From an uncultured Clostridia bacterium (GTDB lineage: Bacteria > Bacillota > Clostridia > TANB77 > CAG-508): a stretch of 28,589 nt of DNA. The stretch is from assembly GCA_934132805.1 (NCBI GenBank), contig CAKPAB010000013.1, positions 1-28,589 on the forward strand, read 5' to 3'. The translations under genes were made by a program, and so were the position numbers. Shown here piece by piece: positions 15,238 to 23,030 of the stretch; position 1 is the stretch's first letter; each line of letters starts with the position of its first letter. Under the pieces are notes generated by a model that was not told the origin of the DNA, did no database searches, and saw only the letters and a list, made by a program, of their open reading frames with translations.

Positions 15238-17676
15238 TTATTCTTCTACTTCTTCTTGTGGTGGTGTTCCCATCTTTAATTCATCAAGTCTTTCTTTTGA
15301 CATTAAAACTTCTCTTGGTTTACTTCCTTGATATCCAGAGATAATGCCTCTTTCTTCCATTTGATCTATAATTCTTCCAGCACGTGCATAACCAACTTTA
15401 AATTTTCTTTGTATAAATGATGTTGATGCTGTCCCCTGTTCTACAACTGCATCTATTGCATCCATTAAAAATGGGTCTGTTTCATCATCTTCTGCTTGTT
15501 CTTGCATTAATTCTTTTTCAGTCTTATTGCTATTTTCTATTGTTTCTAATATGTCTTCACTATAGTTTGCTGTTCCGTTTTGCTTTACAAAACCAACAAT
15601 TTTTTCTACTTCATCATCTGATACAAATGCGCCTTGAACTCTTACTGGCTTTGGATATCCTGTTGGGAAGAATAGCATATCACCTTTTCCTAATAGTTTT
15701 TCAGCTCCTACAGAGTCTAGGATAGTTCTTGAGTCAACTTGTGAAGATACTGCAAATGCTATTCTTGATGGTACATTTGCTTTAATTAGTCCTGTTATTA
15801 CATCTACTGATGGTCTTTGTGTTGCAATTACCAAGTGCATTCCTGCTGCTCTTGCTTTTTGTGCTAATCTACATATTGCCTCTTCAACATCTTTTGCTGC
15901 AACCATCATTAAGTCTGCTAACTCGTCTACTATTATTACTATTTGTGGTAAAGTTCCTTGTCCTTCTTCTTTTTCTATTGCTTTGTTATATCCTTTTATA
16001 TCTCTTACGCCTTTTGCTGCAAATAAATTGTATCTGTTGTCCATTTCTTGTACGGCCCAAGCTAATGCACCTGCTGCTTTTTTAGGGTCTGTTACAACTG
16101 GTATTAATAGGTGTGGTATTCCATTGTATACTGATAATTCAACTACTTTAGGGTCTACCATTACCATTTTAACTTCACTTGGTTTTGCATTGTATATTAT
16201 ACTTGAAATTATTGTGTTTATGCACACACTTTTTCCTGATCCTGTTGATCCAGCAATTAAAACGTGTGGCATTTTTGCTATATCAGCTAGTTGAATATTT
16301 CCTGCAACATCTTTTCCAAGTGCTACTGTTAATTTTGATTTGTTATTTTGGAATTCTTCACTTTCTAATACTTCTCTTAAGTGAACAGCCTCTTTTTCTT
16401 TGTTTGGTACTTCAATTCCTACTGCTTGTTTTCCTGGAATTGGTGCTTCTATTCTTATTGTTTCAGCTGCTAGGTTAAGTGCAATGTCATCTGCTAGATT
16501 AGCTATTTTACTTACTCTTACCCCTTCTGCAGGTTTTAATTCATATCTTGTTATTGCAGGTCCTACAGATACATTTTCCACTTTTGCTGATACACCAAAA
16601 CTATATAATGTTTTTTGTAATTTTGTTGCTGTATCTGTTAGAGCTTTTGCACCACCTTTTAGTTTCTTTTTATCTGGTTTGCTTAATAATTCCACAGGTG
16701 GATATTCATAATTTTCATCTTCAACAATCATAGCATGTTCTAATTGTAGTACTTCTTTTGTTCTGTCTTCTTTTTTCTCTTCCTCTTGTCTAAATAAATT
16801 GTTTTCGATGACATCTGGTTGTATTGTTTGGGTCCTTTGGTTTTCTTTTGTTAGTGGTATTAAATCATCATCTTTGTGGTTATATTTCTTTCTTCCTTTT
16901 TTGTCTTCTTCTTCTAATATTCTTCCACCAAAATTAATTTTTATTTGTTCTCCTACGTCCTCTTCTTCTAATGCTTCACGTCTTGCTTGTTCTTTTTGCA
17001 ATTCTTTTGTTTTTTTCTTATTTTCTATAGCTATTTTTCTTGCTTCTTCTCTTGCTTTTTGTTGTTCTTCTTTTAGCTGTTGCCTTCTCTCATGTTTTTC
17101 TTCTCTGTTTTCTTCCGTTTTTTCTACAAAATTATTTATCATTTCTGATATATTTATTCCAAATGTGAATACTGCCAGCATTATAACTGCTCCTATGCAT
17201 AGTATAATTGTTCCTACTGGACTTAATAGATTTGCAAGTGGTGTTGCAAGTATTGCTCCTAATGCTCCTCCTCCTTTTTCTTGCATTCCATAATCATATG
17301 CTTCTTTTACTATTGTTTGCATATTTTTATTTGCTATTGTCATTTCTCCTGAATTTATTTGCCATGCACTTAATAAAACTGCTATGCTTATTAGTAATAC
17401 TGCGTATTGTGTTAATTTTGATGATAGATATTCGTCATCATTTAATGCTAGTTTTATTCCTATTGCAAATGTTCCTATTGGTAGAATATATTTTATAATC
17501 CCCATCATTCCACCTAAAATTTCATTTAGTTTTATTCCAATAATTCCTGATTTTCCATATATTAGTACACATAGTAATATACTTAATATTATTAAGCCTA
17601 CTACGGCCAAGTCTGTATTTGAAGCTCTTTTTTTTGATCTACTATTAGTCTTTTTTTTAGTTTTTCTTTTAGCCAT
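15238..17676 (-). CDS. DNA translocase FtsK/SpoIIIE
   Basis: 812-residue hexameric DNA pump that clears chromosomal DNA from the division or sporulation septum. The N-terminus is basic, followed by about four transmembrane helices (21-40, 55-76, 89-104, 150-173), then a long charged linker (180-320) very rich in Glu/Lys/Arg. The motor has Walker A AGSTGSGKS (475-483), Walker B VDELADLM (583-590), and the arginine-rich RAAGMHLVIATQRPSVDVITG segment. The C-terminal gamma winged-helix domain (ASTSFIQRKFKVGYARAGRIIDQMEE) reads orienting sequences. GGAGGAAG precedes the ATG. FtsK and SpoIIIE cannot be separated by sequence here, so no symbol is given. Confidence 0.96.
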   Translation of the reverse strand: MAKRKTKKKTNSRSKKRASNTDLAVVGLIILSILLCVLIYGKSGIIGIKLNEILGGMMGIIKYILPIGTFAIGIKLALNDDEYLSSKLTQYAVLLISIAVLLSAWQINSGEMTIANKNMQTIVKEAYDYGMQEKGGGALGAILATPLANLLSPVGTIILCIGAVIMLAVFTFGINISEMINNFVEKTEENREEKHERRQQLKEEQQKAREEARKIAIENKKKTKELQKEQARREALEEEDVGEQIKINFGGRILEEEDKKGRKKYNHKDDDLIPLTKENQRTQTIQPDVIENNLFRQEEEKKEDRTKEVLQLEHAMIVEDENYEYPPVELLSKPDKKKLKGGAKALTDTATKLQKTLYSFGVSAKVENVSVGPAITRYELKPAEGVRVSKIANLADDIALNLAAETIRIEAPIPGKQAVGIEVPNKEKEAVHLREVLESEEFQNNKSKLTVALGKDVAGNIQLADIAKMPHVLIAGSTGSGKSVCINTIISSIIYNAKPSEVKMVMVDPKVVELSVYNGIPHLLIPVVTDPKKAAGALAWAVQEMDNRYNLFAAKGVRDIKGYNKAIEKEEGQGTLPQIVIIVDELADLMMVAAKDVEEAICRLAQKARAAGMHLVIATQRPSVDVITGLIKANVPSRIAFAVSSQVDSRTILDSVGAEKLLGKGDMLFFPTGYPKPVRVQGAFVSDDEVEKIVGFVKQNGTANYSEDILETIENSNKTEKELMQEQAEDDETDPFLMDAIDAVVEQGTASTSFIQRKFKVGYARAGRIIDQMEERGIISGYQGSKPREVLMSKERLDELKMGTPPQEEVEE

Positions 17677-17726
17677 ATTCTTCCTCCAATTTTTTGATTT
17701 TTATTATAAAGTCGATAAGAACAAAT

Positions 17727-17750
17727 CTGAAAAATCAAAGTTTTTTTCAG
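17727..17750 (-). promoter_or_regulatory. Hairpin in the ftsK/spoIIIE leader
   Basis: CTGAAAAA and TTTTTCAG pair across an 8-nt loop, 50 bp before the gene start. A TATAAT hexamer lies downstream of it at 17702-17707 but without a convincing -35. It could be an attenuator stem or chance in AT-rich DNA. Confidence 0.25.
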
Positions 17751-17780
17751 TAAATTTGCCGATAGCCGGACTATCAACAT

Positions 17781-17820
17781 TATAATAAAAAGGGAAAAAA
17801 GTCCATCCACCTTTCCCTTT
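17781..17820 (-). terminator. Intrinsic terminator of the rsmD transcript
   Basis: Perfect 9-bp stem AAAGGGAAA/TTTCCCTTT (17812-17820 with 17789-17797), 14-nt loop, then TTTATTATA on the minus strand. The 5' arm overlaps the stop codon of the small coiled-coil gene. Confidence 0.8.
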
Positions 17821-18322
17821 ATTTTAACTCTTTTCTACTATTTTGAACTGTTTTTAATGTATCTTCTATTGACATTTCCATTAGTTTTAATGCTTCTGAT
17901 ATATTTTTTTCTAGTCCGCCTAATGTTTGTGTTAATATATCTTCTGTATGTGCAAGTAGTCCATCAGCATATTCTTTTGTTCCGTTTGAAATCTCTCTAG
18001 ATCTTTCGTTTGCACTTTCTATTATTTCCTTCTTTTGTTCGTATGCTTTTCTTGTTATTTCGTGTTCATCTATCATAGAAATAATTCTGTTTTCTGCTTC
18101 TTTTACTATTCCATCAGCTTCTTTTTGGGCTTCTACTAAAATACGTTGTCTTTCTTCTTTTACCCATTTTGCTTGTTTTAGTTCGTCTGGAAGTTTTAGT
18201 CTTATTTCTTTTATTAAATCTAGCATTTCGTCTTTGTCCACTATTCCTTTGTTAGAAAATGGTAGATTTCTGCTTCTTTCTATTATATCCTCCAAAGTTT
18301 CTAATAGCTCAAATATCTCCAT
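17819..18322 (-). CDS. Small coiled-coil protein (ATP-synthase b-subunit/DivIVA-like)
   Basis: 167 residues, almost entirely helical. An N-terminal segment (MEIFELLETLEDIIERSRNLPF) is followed by LVKEAQ-like b-subunit pattern in residues about 60-120 (QRILVEAQKEADGIVKEAENRI) and a long C-terminal helix. Homologues in Clostridia are often labelled ATPase or F0 subunit B, but there is no nucleotide-binding motif and no membrane helix, so that label should not be taken as function. It overlaps the 3' end of rsmD by 14 bases, indicating translational coupling. In many Clostridia a protein of this type sits beside rsmD and coaD; coaD is not here. Confidence 0.75.
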   Translation of the reverse strand: MEIFELLETLEDIIERSRNLPFSNKGIVDKDEMLDLIKEIRLKLPDELKQAKWVKEERQRILVEAQKEADGIVKEAENRIISMIDEHEITRKAYEQKKEIIESANERSREISNGTKEYADGLLAHTEDILTQTLGGLEKNISEALKLMEMSIEDTLKTVQNSRKELK

Positions 18323-18884
18323 TGTTTTGCTCCTTTCTAATTTTTATAAAGATTAATGTTGCTCGTCCATATTTTCTTATATCTATTATTTCTGTATTTG
18401 TTTTCTTTAGTTTCTTTAATATGTTTTCTTCATTGTCTGTTTCTATTATTATAGTTGTATTTTCATTTGTTATTTTTTCTTTGATTATGTGTTCAATTGA
18501 TTTTATTACAAAATCTGAATTATATGGTGGGTCTATATATATGATGTCCATTTTTTCTTTTATTTTTGTCTTTAGCAGTGTTTCGTAGTCTAAATTGTAT
18601 AATTCCACCTTGTCTTTTAGATGTGTTTTTTCTATGTTTTTTTTGATGATATTTATTGCTTCTTTTGATTTGTCACATAGTATTGCCTTTTTTGCTCCTC
18701 TACTTGCTGCTTCTAGTCCTATTGCTCCACTTCCTGAAAATACATCTAAAAAGTTTGAGTTTGCTATTTGATTTTGTATTATATTGAACAATGATTCTTT
18801 TACTCTGTCTAATGTTGGTCTTGTTGTTTTTCCTTCTAGTGTGTATAGTTTTGTTCCTCTGGCTGTTCCACTTATTATTCTCAT
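18309..18884 (-). CDS. rsmD: 16S rRNA (guanine-966-N2)-methyltransferase
   Basis: 191 residues, class I SAM-dependent methyltransferase that modifies G966 of 16S rRNA. N-terminal RIISGTARGTKL and TRPTLDRVKESLFNII are the family signature; SAM-binding motif I is DVFSGSGAIGLEA (47-59); the catalytic DPPY is at 129-132. Normal length. TAGGAG lies just upstream of the ATG and the leader is only about 10-15 nt, set by the promoter at 18902-18929. Transcribed with the coiled-coil gene at 17819. Confidence 0.95.
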   Translation of the reverse strand: MRIISGTARGTKLYTLEGKTTRPTLDRVKESLFNIIQNQIANSNFLDVFSGSGAIGLEAASRGAKKAILCDKSKEAINIIKKNIEKTHLKDKVELYNLDYETLLKTKIKEKMDIIYIDPPYNSDFVIKSIEHIIKEKITNENTTIIIETDNEENILKKLKKTNTEIIDIRKYGRATLIFIKIRKEQNNGDI

Positions 18885-18901
18885 TTTGCTTTTTCTCCTA
18901 T

Positions 18902-18935
18902 GTTATAATTTTACCGTTTTTTTTGTCAATGTCAA
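18902..18935 (-). promoter_or_regulatory. Promoter of rsmD with tandem -35 boxes
   Basis: Minus strand: two adjacent TTGACA hexamers (18930-18935 and 18924-18929). The inner one gives 16 bp to TATAAC (18902-18907); the outer gives 16 bp to TAAAAT (18908-18913). Transcription would begin near 18895, almost at the ribosome site. Confidence 0.7.
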
Positions 18936-18950
18936 TAGTATTAACAAAAA

Positions 18951-18997
18951 TGTAATATATATTTAATAGTTTTGTAATATTGTACCATTTTTGTAAT
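18951..18997 (-). promoter_or_regulatory. Phased TGTAAT operator upstream of rsmD
   Basis: On the plus strand TGTAAT (18951), TTTAAT (18962) and TGTAAT (18973) follow at an exact 11-bp pitch; another TGTAAT lies at 18992, out of that phase. Direct hexamers separated by 5 bp are the binding pattern of OmpR/PhoB-family regulators (WalR: TGTWAH-N5-TGTWAH). The array ends 15 bp upstream of the outer -35, and the same arrangement occurs at sepF. Confidence 0.5.
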
Positions 18998-19062
18998 ATT
19001 TTGTGACATTATTCGATTGCAATTTTCATCCCCGTTTTTTGTTTTATAAATATTTGTAAAGT

Positions 19063-19093
19063 TAAAAATAAGATTGAAGGTTATCCTCCAATC
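19063..19093 (-). terminator. Intrinsic terminator of divIVA
   Basis: GATTGGAGG pairs with CCTTCAATC (19085-19093 with 19072-19080, one G-U), tetraloop-sized loop ATAA, followed on the minus strand by TTATTTTTAAC; 6 bp past the divIVA stop. Confidence 0.85.
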
Positions 19094-19099
19094 CCATTT

Positions 19100-19552
19100 T
19101 TAGTCATCTTTATTTATATCTTTTAATAATTCTAATTGTGAAATCAATAATGATTCCATTTTAGCTTTATATATATCAAATTGTTTTTTTACATCATCTA
19201 ATTCTTTTTGTTTTAGTATAATTTCATTATTTAAATCATCTACTTGTTTTTGTGCATTAGCTTTTGCTTCTTCAACTATTTGATCTGCTTTTTGTTTTGC
19301 AACATTTTTAACTTCTTCAGCTGTTGACTGTGCCATAACCAAAGTATTTTGTAATGTTGATTCTATAGTTTTATATTGTACTAAACTATTATTTAATTCT
19401 TCAACCTTTGCTCTTAATTCATTAACTTCTTTATAATTTTTTGAATAATCTGCAGATAACTCGTCTAAAAAATCATCGACTTCTTCTACATTATATCCAT
19501 TTACCATTTGTTTTGCAAATCTTTTATTATCTACATCTAAAGGTGTTATCAT
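19100..19552 (-). CDS. divIVA: DivIVA-family septum/pole protein
   Basis: 150 residues. The N-terminal lipid-binding domain reads ITPLDVDNKRFAKQMVNGYNVEEVDDFLDEL, with the family's F, GY and VDxFL positions. A long coiled coil follows from ~40 to the end, with a QKADQIVEEAKANAQKQ segment at ~87-104. DivIVA binds curved membrane at the division site and recruits division, segregation or wall-synthesis proteins. It lies 73 bp downstream of sepF, the usual Firmicutes order but without ylmH or yggT between. It probably shares the sepF transcript and ends at the terminator at 19063-19093. Confidence 0.95.
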   Translation of the reverse strand: MITPLDVDNKRFAKQMVNGYNVEEVDDFLDELSADYSKNYKEVNELRAKVEELNNSLVQYKTIESTLQNTLVMAQSTAEEVKNVAKQKADQIVEEAKANAQKQVDDLNNEIILKQKELDDVKKQFDIYKAKMESLLISQLELLKDINKDD

Positions 19553-19625
19553 TTAATTCTCATTCCTTTCCTAAAGCTCGCTTTTAAACTTTTCCTTTGC
19601 AAACATTATCAATTATAATTTACTG

Positions 19626-20117
19626 TTAATTATTTATATTATTATTTTTTAACCATGAAACTGATAGTTTGCTTTTCATTTCTTCTCTAGCCATTTCATT
19701 TGTTATTTCATAGTTTGATGGTGCTACTAAAAAGATTGAATTTGATACTTTTTGGATATATCCATCTAATGCATAAACTCCACCACTAATAAAGTCTACA
19801 ATTCTTCTTGCAACATCCTTGTTTACATATTCCAAATTTACGATTACAGATTTTTTTTCTTTTAAAAAGCTACAAATTTCTTCTGATTGTTCAAATGTTG
19901 TTGGTTGTGAAATAACCATTTTTATAGCTTGTCCTTGTGCTTGTGGCATATTTACTACTTTATTATTATTATTTTTTCTTCCAAATAGTTTTCTATCTTC
20001 TACTTCTTCTTCATCATTATTATCGTAATCGTAGATGTTTTCATCTTCATATTCTTCAGGCTCTGCTGAATCCATTCCAAATAAATCCCACACCTTGTTC
20101 ATTAATGCTCCTGACAT
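19626..20117 (-). CDS. sepF: Cell division protein SepF
   Basis: 163 residues. A short amphipathic N-terminus (MNKVWDLFG, residues 6-14) anchors SepF to the membrane; an acidic linker (17-42) follows; then the compact SepF fold (about 63-150: IKMVISQPTTFEQSEEICSFL, VIVNLEYVNKDVARRIVDFISGGVYALDG, IQKVSNSIFLVAPSNYEI), which polymerises into rings and bundles FtsZ. The start at 20117 has AGGAGG seven bases upstream; the second ATG (residue 6), the family's common start, also has GGAG close by. It has its own promoter at 20158-20186 and leads into divIVA. Confidence 0.95.
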   Translation of the reverse strand: MSGALMNKVWDLFGMDSAEPEEYEDENIYDYDNNDEEEVEDRKLFGRKNNNNKVVNMPQAQGQAIKMVISQPTTFEQSEEICSFLKEKKSVIVNLEYVNKDVARRIVDFISGGVYALDGYIQKVSNSIFLVAPSNYEITNEMAREEMKSKLSVSWLKNNNINN

Positions 20118-20157
20118 AAAAAAACCTCCTAAAAACTTTCTTACATATTATGCTAAT

Positions 20158-20186
20158 AGTATCTACTTTTTTTCTTTTATTGTCAA
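20158..20186 (-). promoter_or_regulatory. Sigma-A promoter of sepF
   Basis: Minus strand: TTGACA (20181-20186), exact 17-bp spacer, GATACT (20158-20163). Start near 20151, leader about 34 nt with AGGAGG at 20125-20130. Confidence 0.85.
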
Positions 20187-20199
20187 TAGTTTTTATAAA

Positions 20200-20249
20200 T
20201 GTAATAAAAACTTAATATTCTTGTAATATTATTGTAATATTATTGACTT
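20200..20249 (-). promoter_or_regulatory. Phased TGTAAT operator upstream of sepF
   Basis: On the plus strand TGTAAT (20200), CTTAAT (20211), TGTAAT (20222), TGTAAT (20233) and TGACTT (20244) follow at an exact 11-bp pitch; two adjacent units match TGTWAH-N5-TGTWAH perfectly. The array begins 13 bp upstream of the sepF -35 and runs into the 3' end of the upstream gene. It aligns over ~50 bp with the region upstream of rsmD. On the transcribed strand the boxes read ATTACA, also close to the PhoP box TTWACA. Confidence 0.6.
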
Positions 20250-21490
20250 ACTTTATTTAAGTCTGGGTTTAGTACGATTTCATCATAAATTGATATGCTT
20301 TGCATTGATTGTATATCTGTGCTTGAAAAGCCTAATTCTTTTAGTTCATCTACACTATAGCTTGTTACTATTGAGTATTTTTCATTTTTATTTTTTACTT
20401 TTACAAGAATTTTGTCTAAATATCCTGCTCTATTTCTTACAACATAGTTAAGTCCTTCATTTTCAACAATTGCCTGATTTGGTACTTTTAAGCCTGAGCT
20501 TTTCCACCAAATTAGATCAAATGAAATTTTTCTGTAATTTGCAAGTTCACTAATTTGTTTATTTATTTCTAATATTATTAATGTTTCTTCTTCATTTTCT
20601 TGTGATGTATAACTTACTGTTGCATCTATTTGTTTATTATTAGATAATCTAACTTTGACTTTATCATTTATTTTTGCATTTTTAGCTTGTTCTGAACTTG
20701 ATATTGTTGCTATATAGCATTTTGAACTTTCTATCACTTTTCCACATTCATCGTTTGTTGCAATTAATTGTCCTGTTTTTAATTTTAAATTTTCTAAAAA
20801 TTCCTTGTTTATTGTTGAAAAATTATTTGGTGTTAGTGTTTCTTCTAGCCCGTCTACTTTATATGAAACTATTCCACTTTTAGGTGCATTTATATATTCT
20901 GCTCCTGAATTTAGCTGTTCTTCTAGTGTTTTTCTTTGATTATATAATTGTTTTAAATAGCTTCCTGCTGCACTGTTTTCTCCTGAAAGTTTTGCTTTTT
21001 TTGCTACTATATCATCTATTTCTTTTTTGTATTCCGTTATTTTTGATATGTCTGTTGTTTTATTCAATAATTCAACTTTTTCGTCTAATTGATTTTCTAA
21101 TAATTTTATGTCTGAAGAAAATATGCTGGTTTGTCCTTTTAATGCTTCTTGTATTTTACTATCTAATTCTGATATTTGTTCTTTTAGCTTGTCTTCATTT
21201 TTGCTATAATATCTATATATGGAGTCCCCCTTTGCAGTTTTTTCTCCTTCATTTTTTATTCTTTCCATTCCATTTTTGTAGTTGTTCCCTTTTACAACTT
21301 GCTCATCTCTAATTATGTACCCTATGTCTGTCTCTTCTTGGTATAGTGTGCCATTTTCTACAGTCACTTTGTCTGTTGGTTGTTTTACTAATAAATATAC
21401 GGCATATAGCAAATATATTATTATAATTGCTAATATTATATACATAATTATTTTTTTTCTATTTTTTTGTTTATTGTTTTCTTCTTTCAA
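20240..21490 (-). CDS. HlyD-like membrane-fusion protein
   Basis: 416 residues: a basic N-terminus, one transmembrane helix (about 13-34), then an extracytoplasmic part. A beta-barrel/lipoyl-like half (GTLYQEETDIGYIIRDEQVV; the second half GAEYINAPKSGIVSYKVDGLEETL near 197-220) is interrupted by a coiled-coil hairpin (about 98-190), followed by beta strands (VKVRLSNNKQIDATVSYT; LKVPNQAIVENEGLNYVVRNRAG). This is the adaptor plan of HlyD/MFP proteins, but no exporter is adjacent. In Clostridia a protein of this kind sits beside sepF, so a division- or envelope-linked role is plausible. Its start overlaps the end of miaA by 20 bp. Confidence 0.8.
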   Translation of the reverse strand: MKEENNKQKNRKKIIMYIILAIIIIYLLYAVYLLVKQPTDKVTVENGTLYQEETDIGYIIRDEQVVKGNNYKNGMERIKNEGEKTAKGDSIYRYYSKNEDKLKEQISELDSKIQEALKGQTSIFSSDIKLLENQLDEKVELLNKTTDISKITEYKKEIDDIVAKKAKLSGENSAAGSYLKQLYNQRKTLEEQLNSGAEYINAPKSGIVSYKVDGLEETLTPNNFSTINKEFLENLKLKTGQLIATNDECGKVIESSKCYIATISSSEQAKNAKINDKVKVRLSNNKQIDATVSYTSQENEEETLIILEINKQISELANYRKISFDLIWWKSSGLKVPNQAIVENEGLNYVVRNRAGYLDKILVKVKNKNEKYSIVTSYSVDELKELGFSSTDIQSMQSISIYDEIVLNPDLNKVSQ

Positions 21491-22412
21491 TATCTAACCC
21501 CTCCAAAATAATATTGATATTATTTTGTATGTCATTCGTGCCTTCTAGCCATATTGTTTGCTTGTTTTTTCTAAACCATGTCATTTGTCTTTTGGCATAT
21601 CTTCTTGTTTCCATTTTTATTTTTTCTTCCATTTCTTCTTTTGTATATATTCCATTTATATAGTCTACTACTTCTTTATATCCCAATCCTTGCATTGCTG
21701 TTGGAAATTTTTTGTATTTAGCTAATATGTTTTTAACTTCTTCTATCAAGCCTTGTTCTAACATTATATCTACTCTTTTGTTTATTCTTTGATATAACTG
21801 TTCTCTATCCCATTTTATGGCATATACTTTGTAGTCATATTCTATTGGCTTTTGTCTTGATTCTTTTTCTTGTTGTGTTTTTGTTTTGCCTGTTGCTTTG
21901 TATATTTCTAAAATTCTTAATATTCTTTTTTTGTCATTTTTGCTTATTTTTGCCATTGCTTCTGGGTCAATTTCTAAAGCTTTTTTATATAATATTTCTA
22001 GTCCTTGTTTTTCTGCTATTTCTTCTAATTCTTTTCTATAATTTTCATCTAGTTCTATGTTATTATATTCTATTTCATATATCAGACTGTCAACATATAG
22101 TCCAGTTCCTCCAACAATAATAGGATTTTTACCTTTTTTTAAAACTTCTTTTATTGCTTTTTTTGCATCTTTCTTATATTGTGCGACACTGTATCTTTCT
22201 TCTGGCGATACAAAATCTATTAGGTAATGTTGTATCCCTTGCATTTCTTCTACTGTTGGTTTTGCTGTTCCTATGTCCATGTCTTTATAAATTTGCATTG
22301 AGTCTGCAGAGATTATTTCTCCATTTATTTGTTTTGCAAGTTCTATTGATAACGCTGTTTTTCCTGATGCTGTAGGTCCACATATTACTATAACTTCTTC
22401 TTTTTTCTCCAT
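21471..22412 (-). CDS. miaA: tRNA dimethylallyltransferase
   Basis: Adds a dimethylallyl group to A37 of tRNAs that read UNN codons. 313 residues, normal length. P-loop GPTASGKT (12-19), ISADSMQIYKDMDIGTAKP (substrate and metal region), GGTGLYVDSLIYE, and the C-terminal QGLGYKEVVDYINGIYTKEEMEEKIKMETRRYAKRQMTWFR that binds tRNA. It follows mutL with a small membrane-protein gene between; mutL-miaA linkage is common in bacteria (often with hfq, absent here). Confidence 0.97.
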   Translation of the reverse strand: MEKKEEVIVICGPTASGKTALSIELAKQINGEIISADSMQIYKDMDIGTAKPTVEEMQGIQHYLIDFVSPEERYSVAQYKKDAKKAIKEVLKKGKNPIIVGGTGLYVDSLIYEIEYNNIELDENYRKELEEIAEKQGLEILYKKALEIDPEAMAKISKNDKKRILRILEIYKATGKTKTQQEKESRQKPIEYDYKVYAIKWDREQLYQRINKRVDIMLEQGLIEEVKNILAKYKKFPTAMQGLGYKEVVDYINGIYTKEEMEEKIKMETRRYAKRQMTWFRKNKQTIWLEGTNDIQNNINIILEGLDIERRKQ

Positions 22413-22484
22413 TTTTGTTTTTCTCCTTTTCCCAATGTACAGGTCCAGTTGAAAATAATTTAATTTTTAACCTTCACTTTGTTG

Positions 22485-22907
22485 CTATTTTTTAATCATA
22501 TTTAAAATTCCATTTTGAGCATTTCCTAAATATGAGATTTCAAATATGCAAATAATTATAATAACAATAATTAAAATTATTATGCTTTTTGTTAATGTTT
22601 CTTTTTTTATTTCATTGTTATTTATTTGTTCTAGTTTTTTAAATATGAATGGTAATATTATATATCCATTTATTATTGAAAATAATATTACAAATACTCT
22701 TCGTATTATTTTCATTGTTTCTTCATTTTCATAATTTATCCCTATTTTTGATATGTTGAATATTATAAGTGTTAATATATATACAGCTATTATTCCTGCT
22801 ATTATGCATATAATTTTGGTTTTTGTTTCTATTGTTCCTAAGTTGTGCCACGTCCATCCTATTAATATTAAAAACATTATTAGTATTATTGCTGAAATTA
22901 ATGCCAT
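22485..22907 (-). CDS. Small four-helix membrane protein, unknown
   Basis: 140 residues with four hydrophobic segments: about 2-20, 31-51, 68-90 and 108-128. Short hydrophilic loops carry WTWHNLGTIETKTK between the first two and KKLEQINNNEIKKETLTK before the last. No motif I recognise. It lies inside the train between mutL and miaA, same strand, so it is presumably cotranscribed. Its conservation next to mutL and miaA in relatives would be the best hint to a role. Confidence 0.7.
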   Translation of the reverse strand: MALISAIILIMFLILIGWTWHNLGTIETKTKIICIIAGIIAVYILTLIIFNISKIGINYENEETMKIIRRVFVILFSIINGYIILPFIFKKLEQINNNEIKKETLTKSIIILIIVIIIICIFEISYLGNAQNGILNMIKK

Positions 22908-22937
22908 TTTATTTTCCTTGTATAATATATTTAGGTT

Positions 22938-23030
22938 TTTTAATAAGGGCTTTACCTATAAACCCTATTGGGAGAATTCACAGCCTTTTATCATTTTTTA
23001 TTGATGGCTAAAAGCTGTGAATTTTTATTA
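22938..23030 (+). terminator. Terminator-like hairpin oriented against the operon
   Basis: AATTCACAGC (22975-22984) pairs perfectly with GCTGTGAATT (23014-23023). Further inner pairs (CTTTTA/TAAAAG, TCA/TGA) extend it, and it is followed on the plus strand by TTTATTATTTT. On the minus strand, where all genes lie, there is no U-tract after it. A smaller stem (AATAAGGG/CCCTATT, 22940-22968) precedes it. Either a blocker of antisense transcription or a stabilising stem after mutL. Confidence 0.45.

Noticed and set aside
17819..18322. True ATP synthase b subunit
   Set aside because: No membrane anchor and no other ATP synthase genes nearby; the similarity is that of generic long charged helices.
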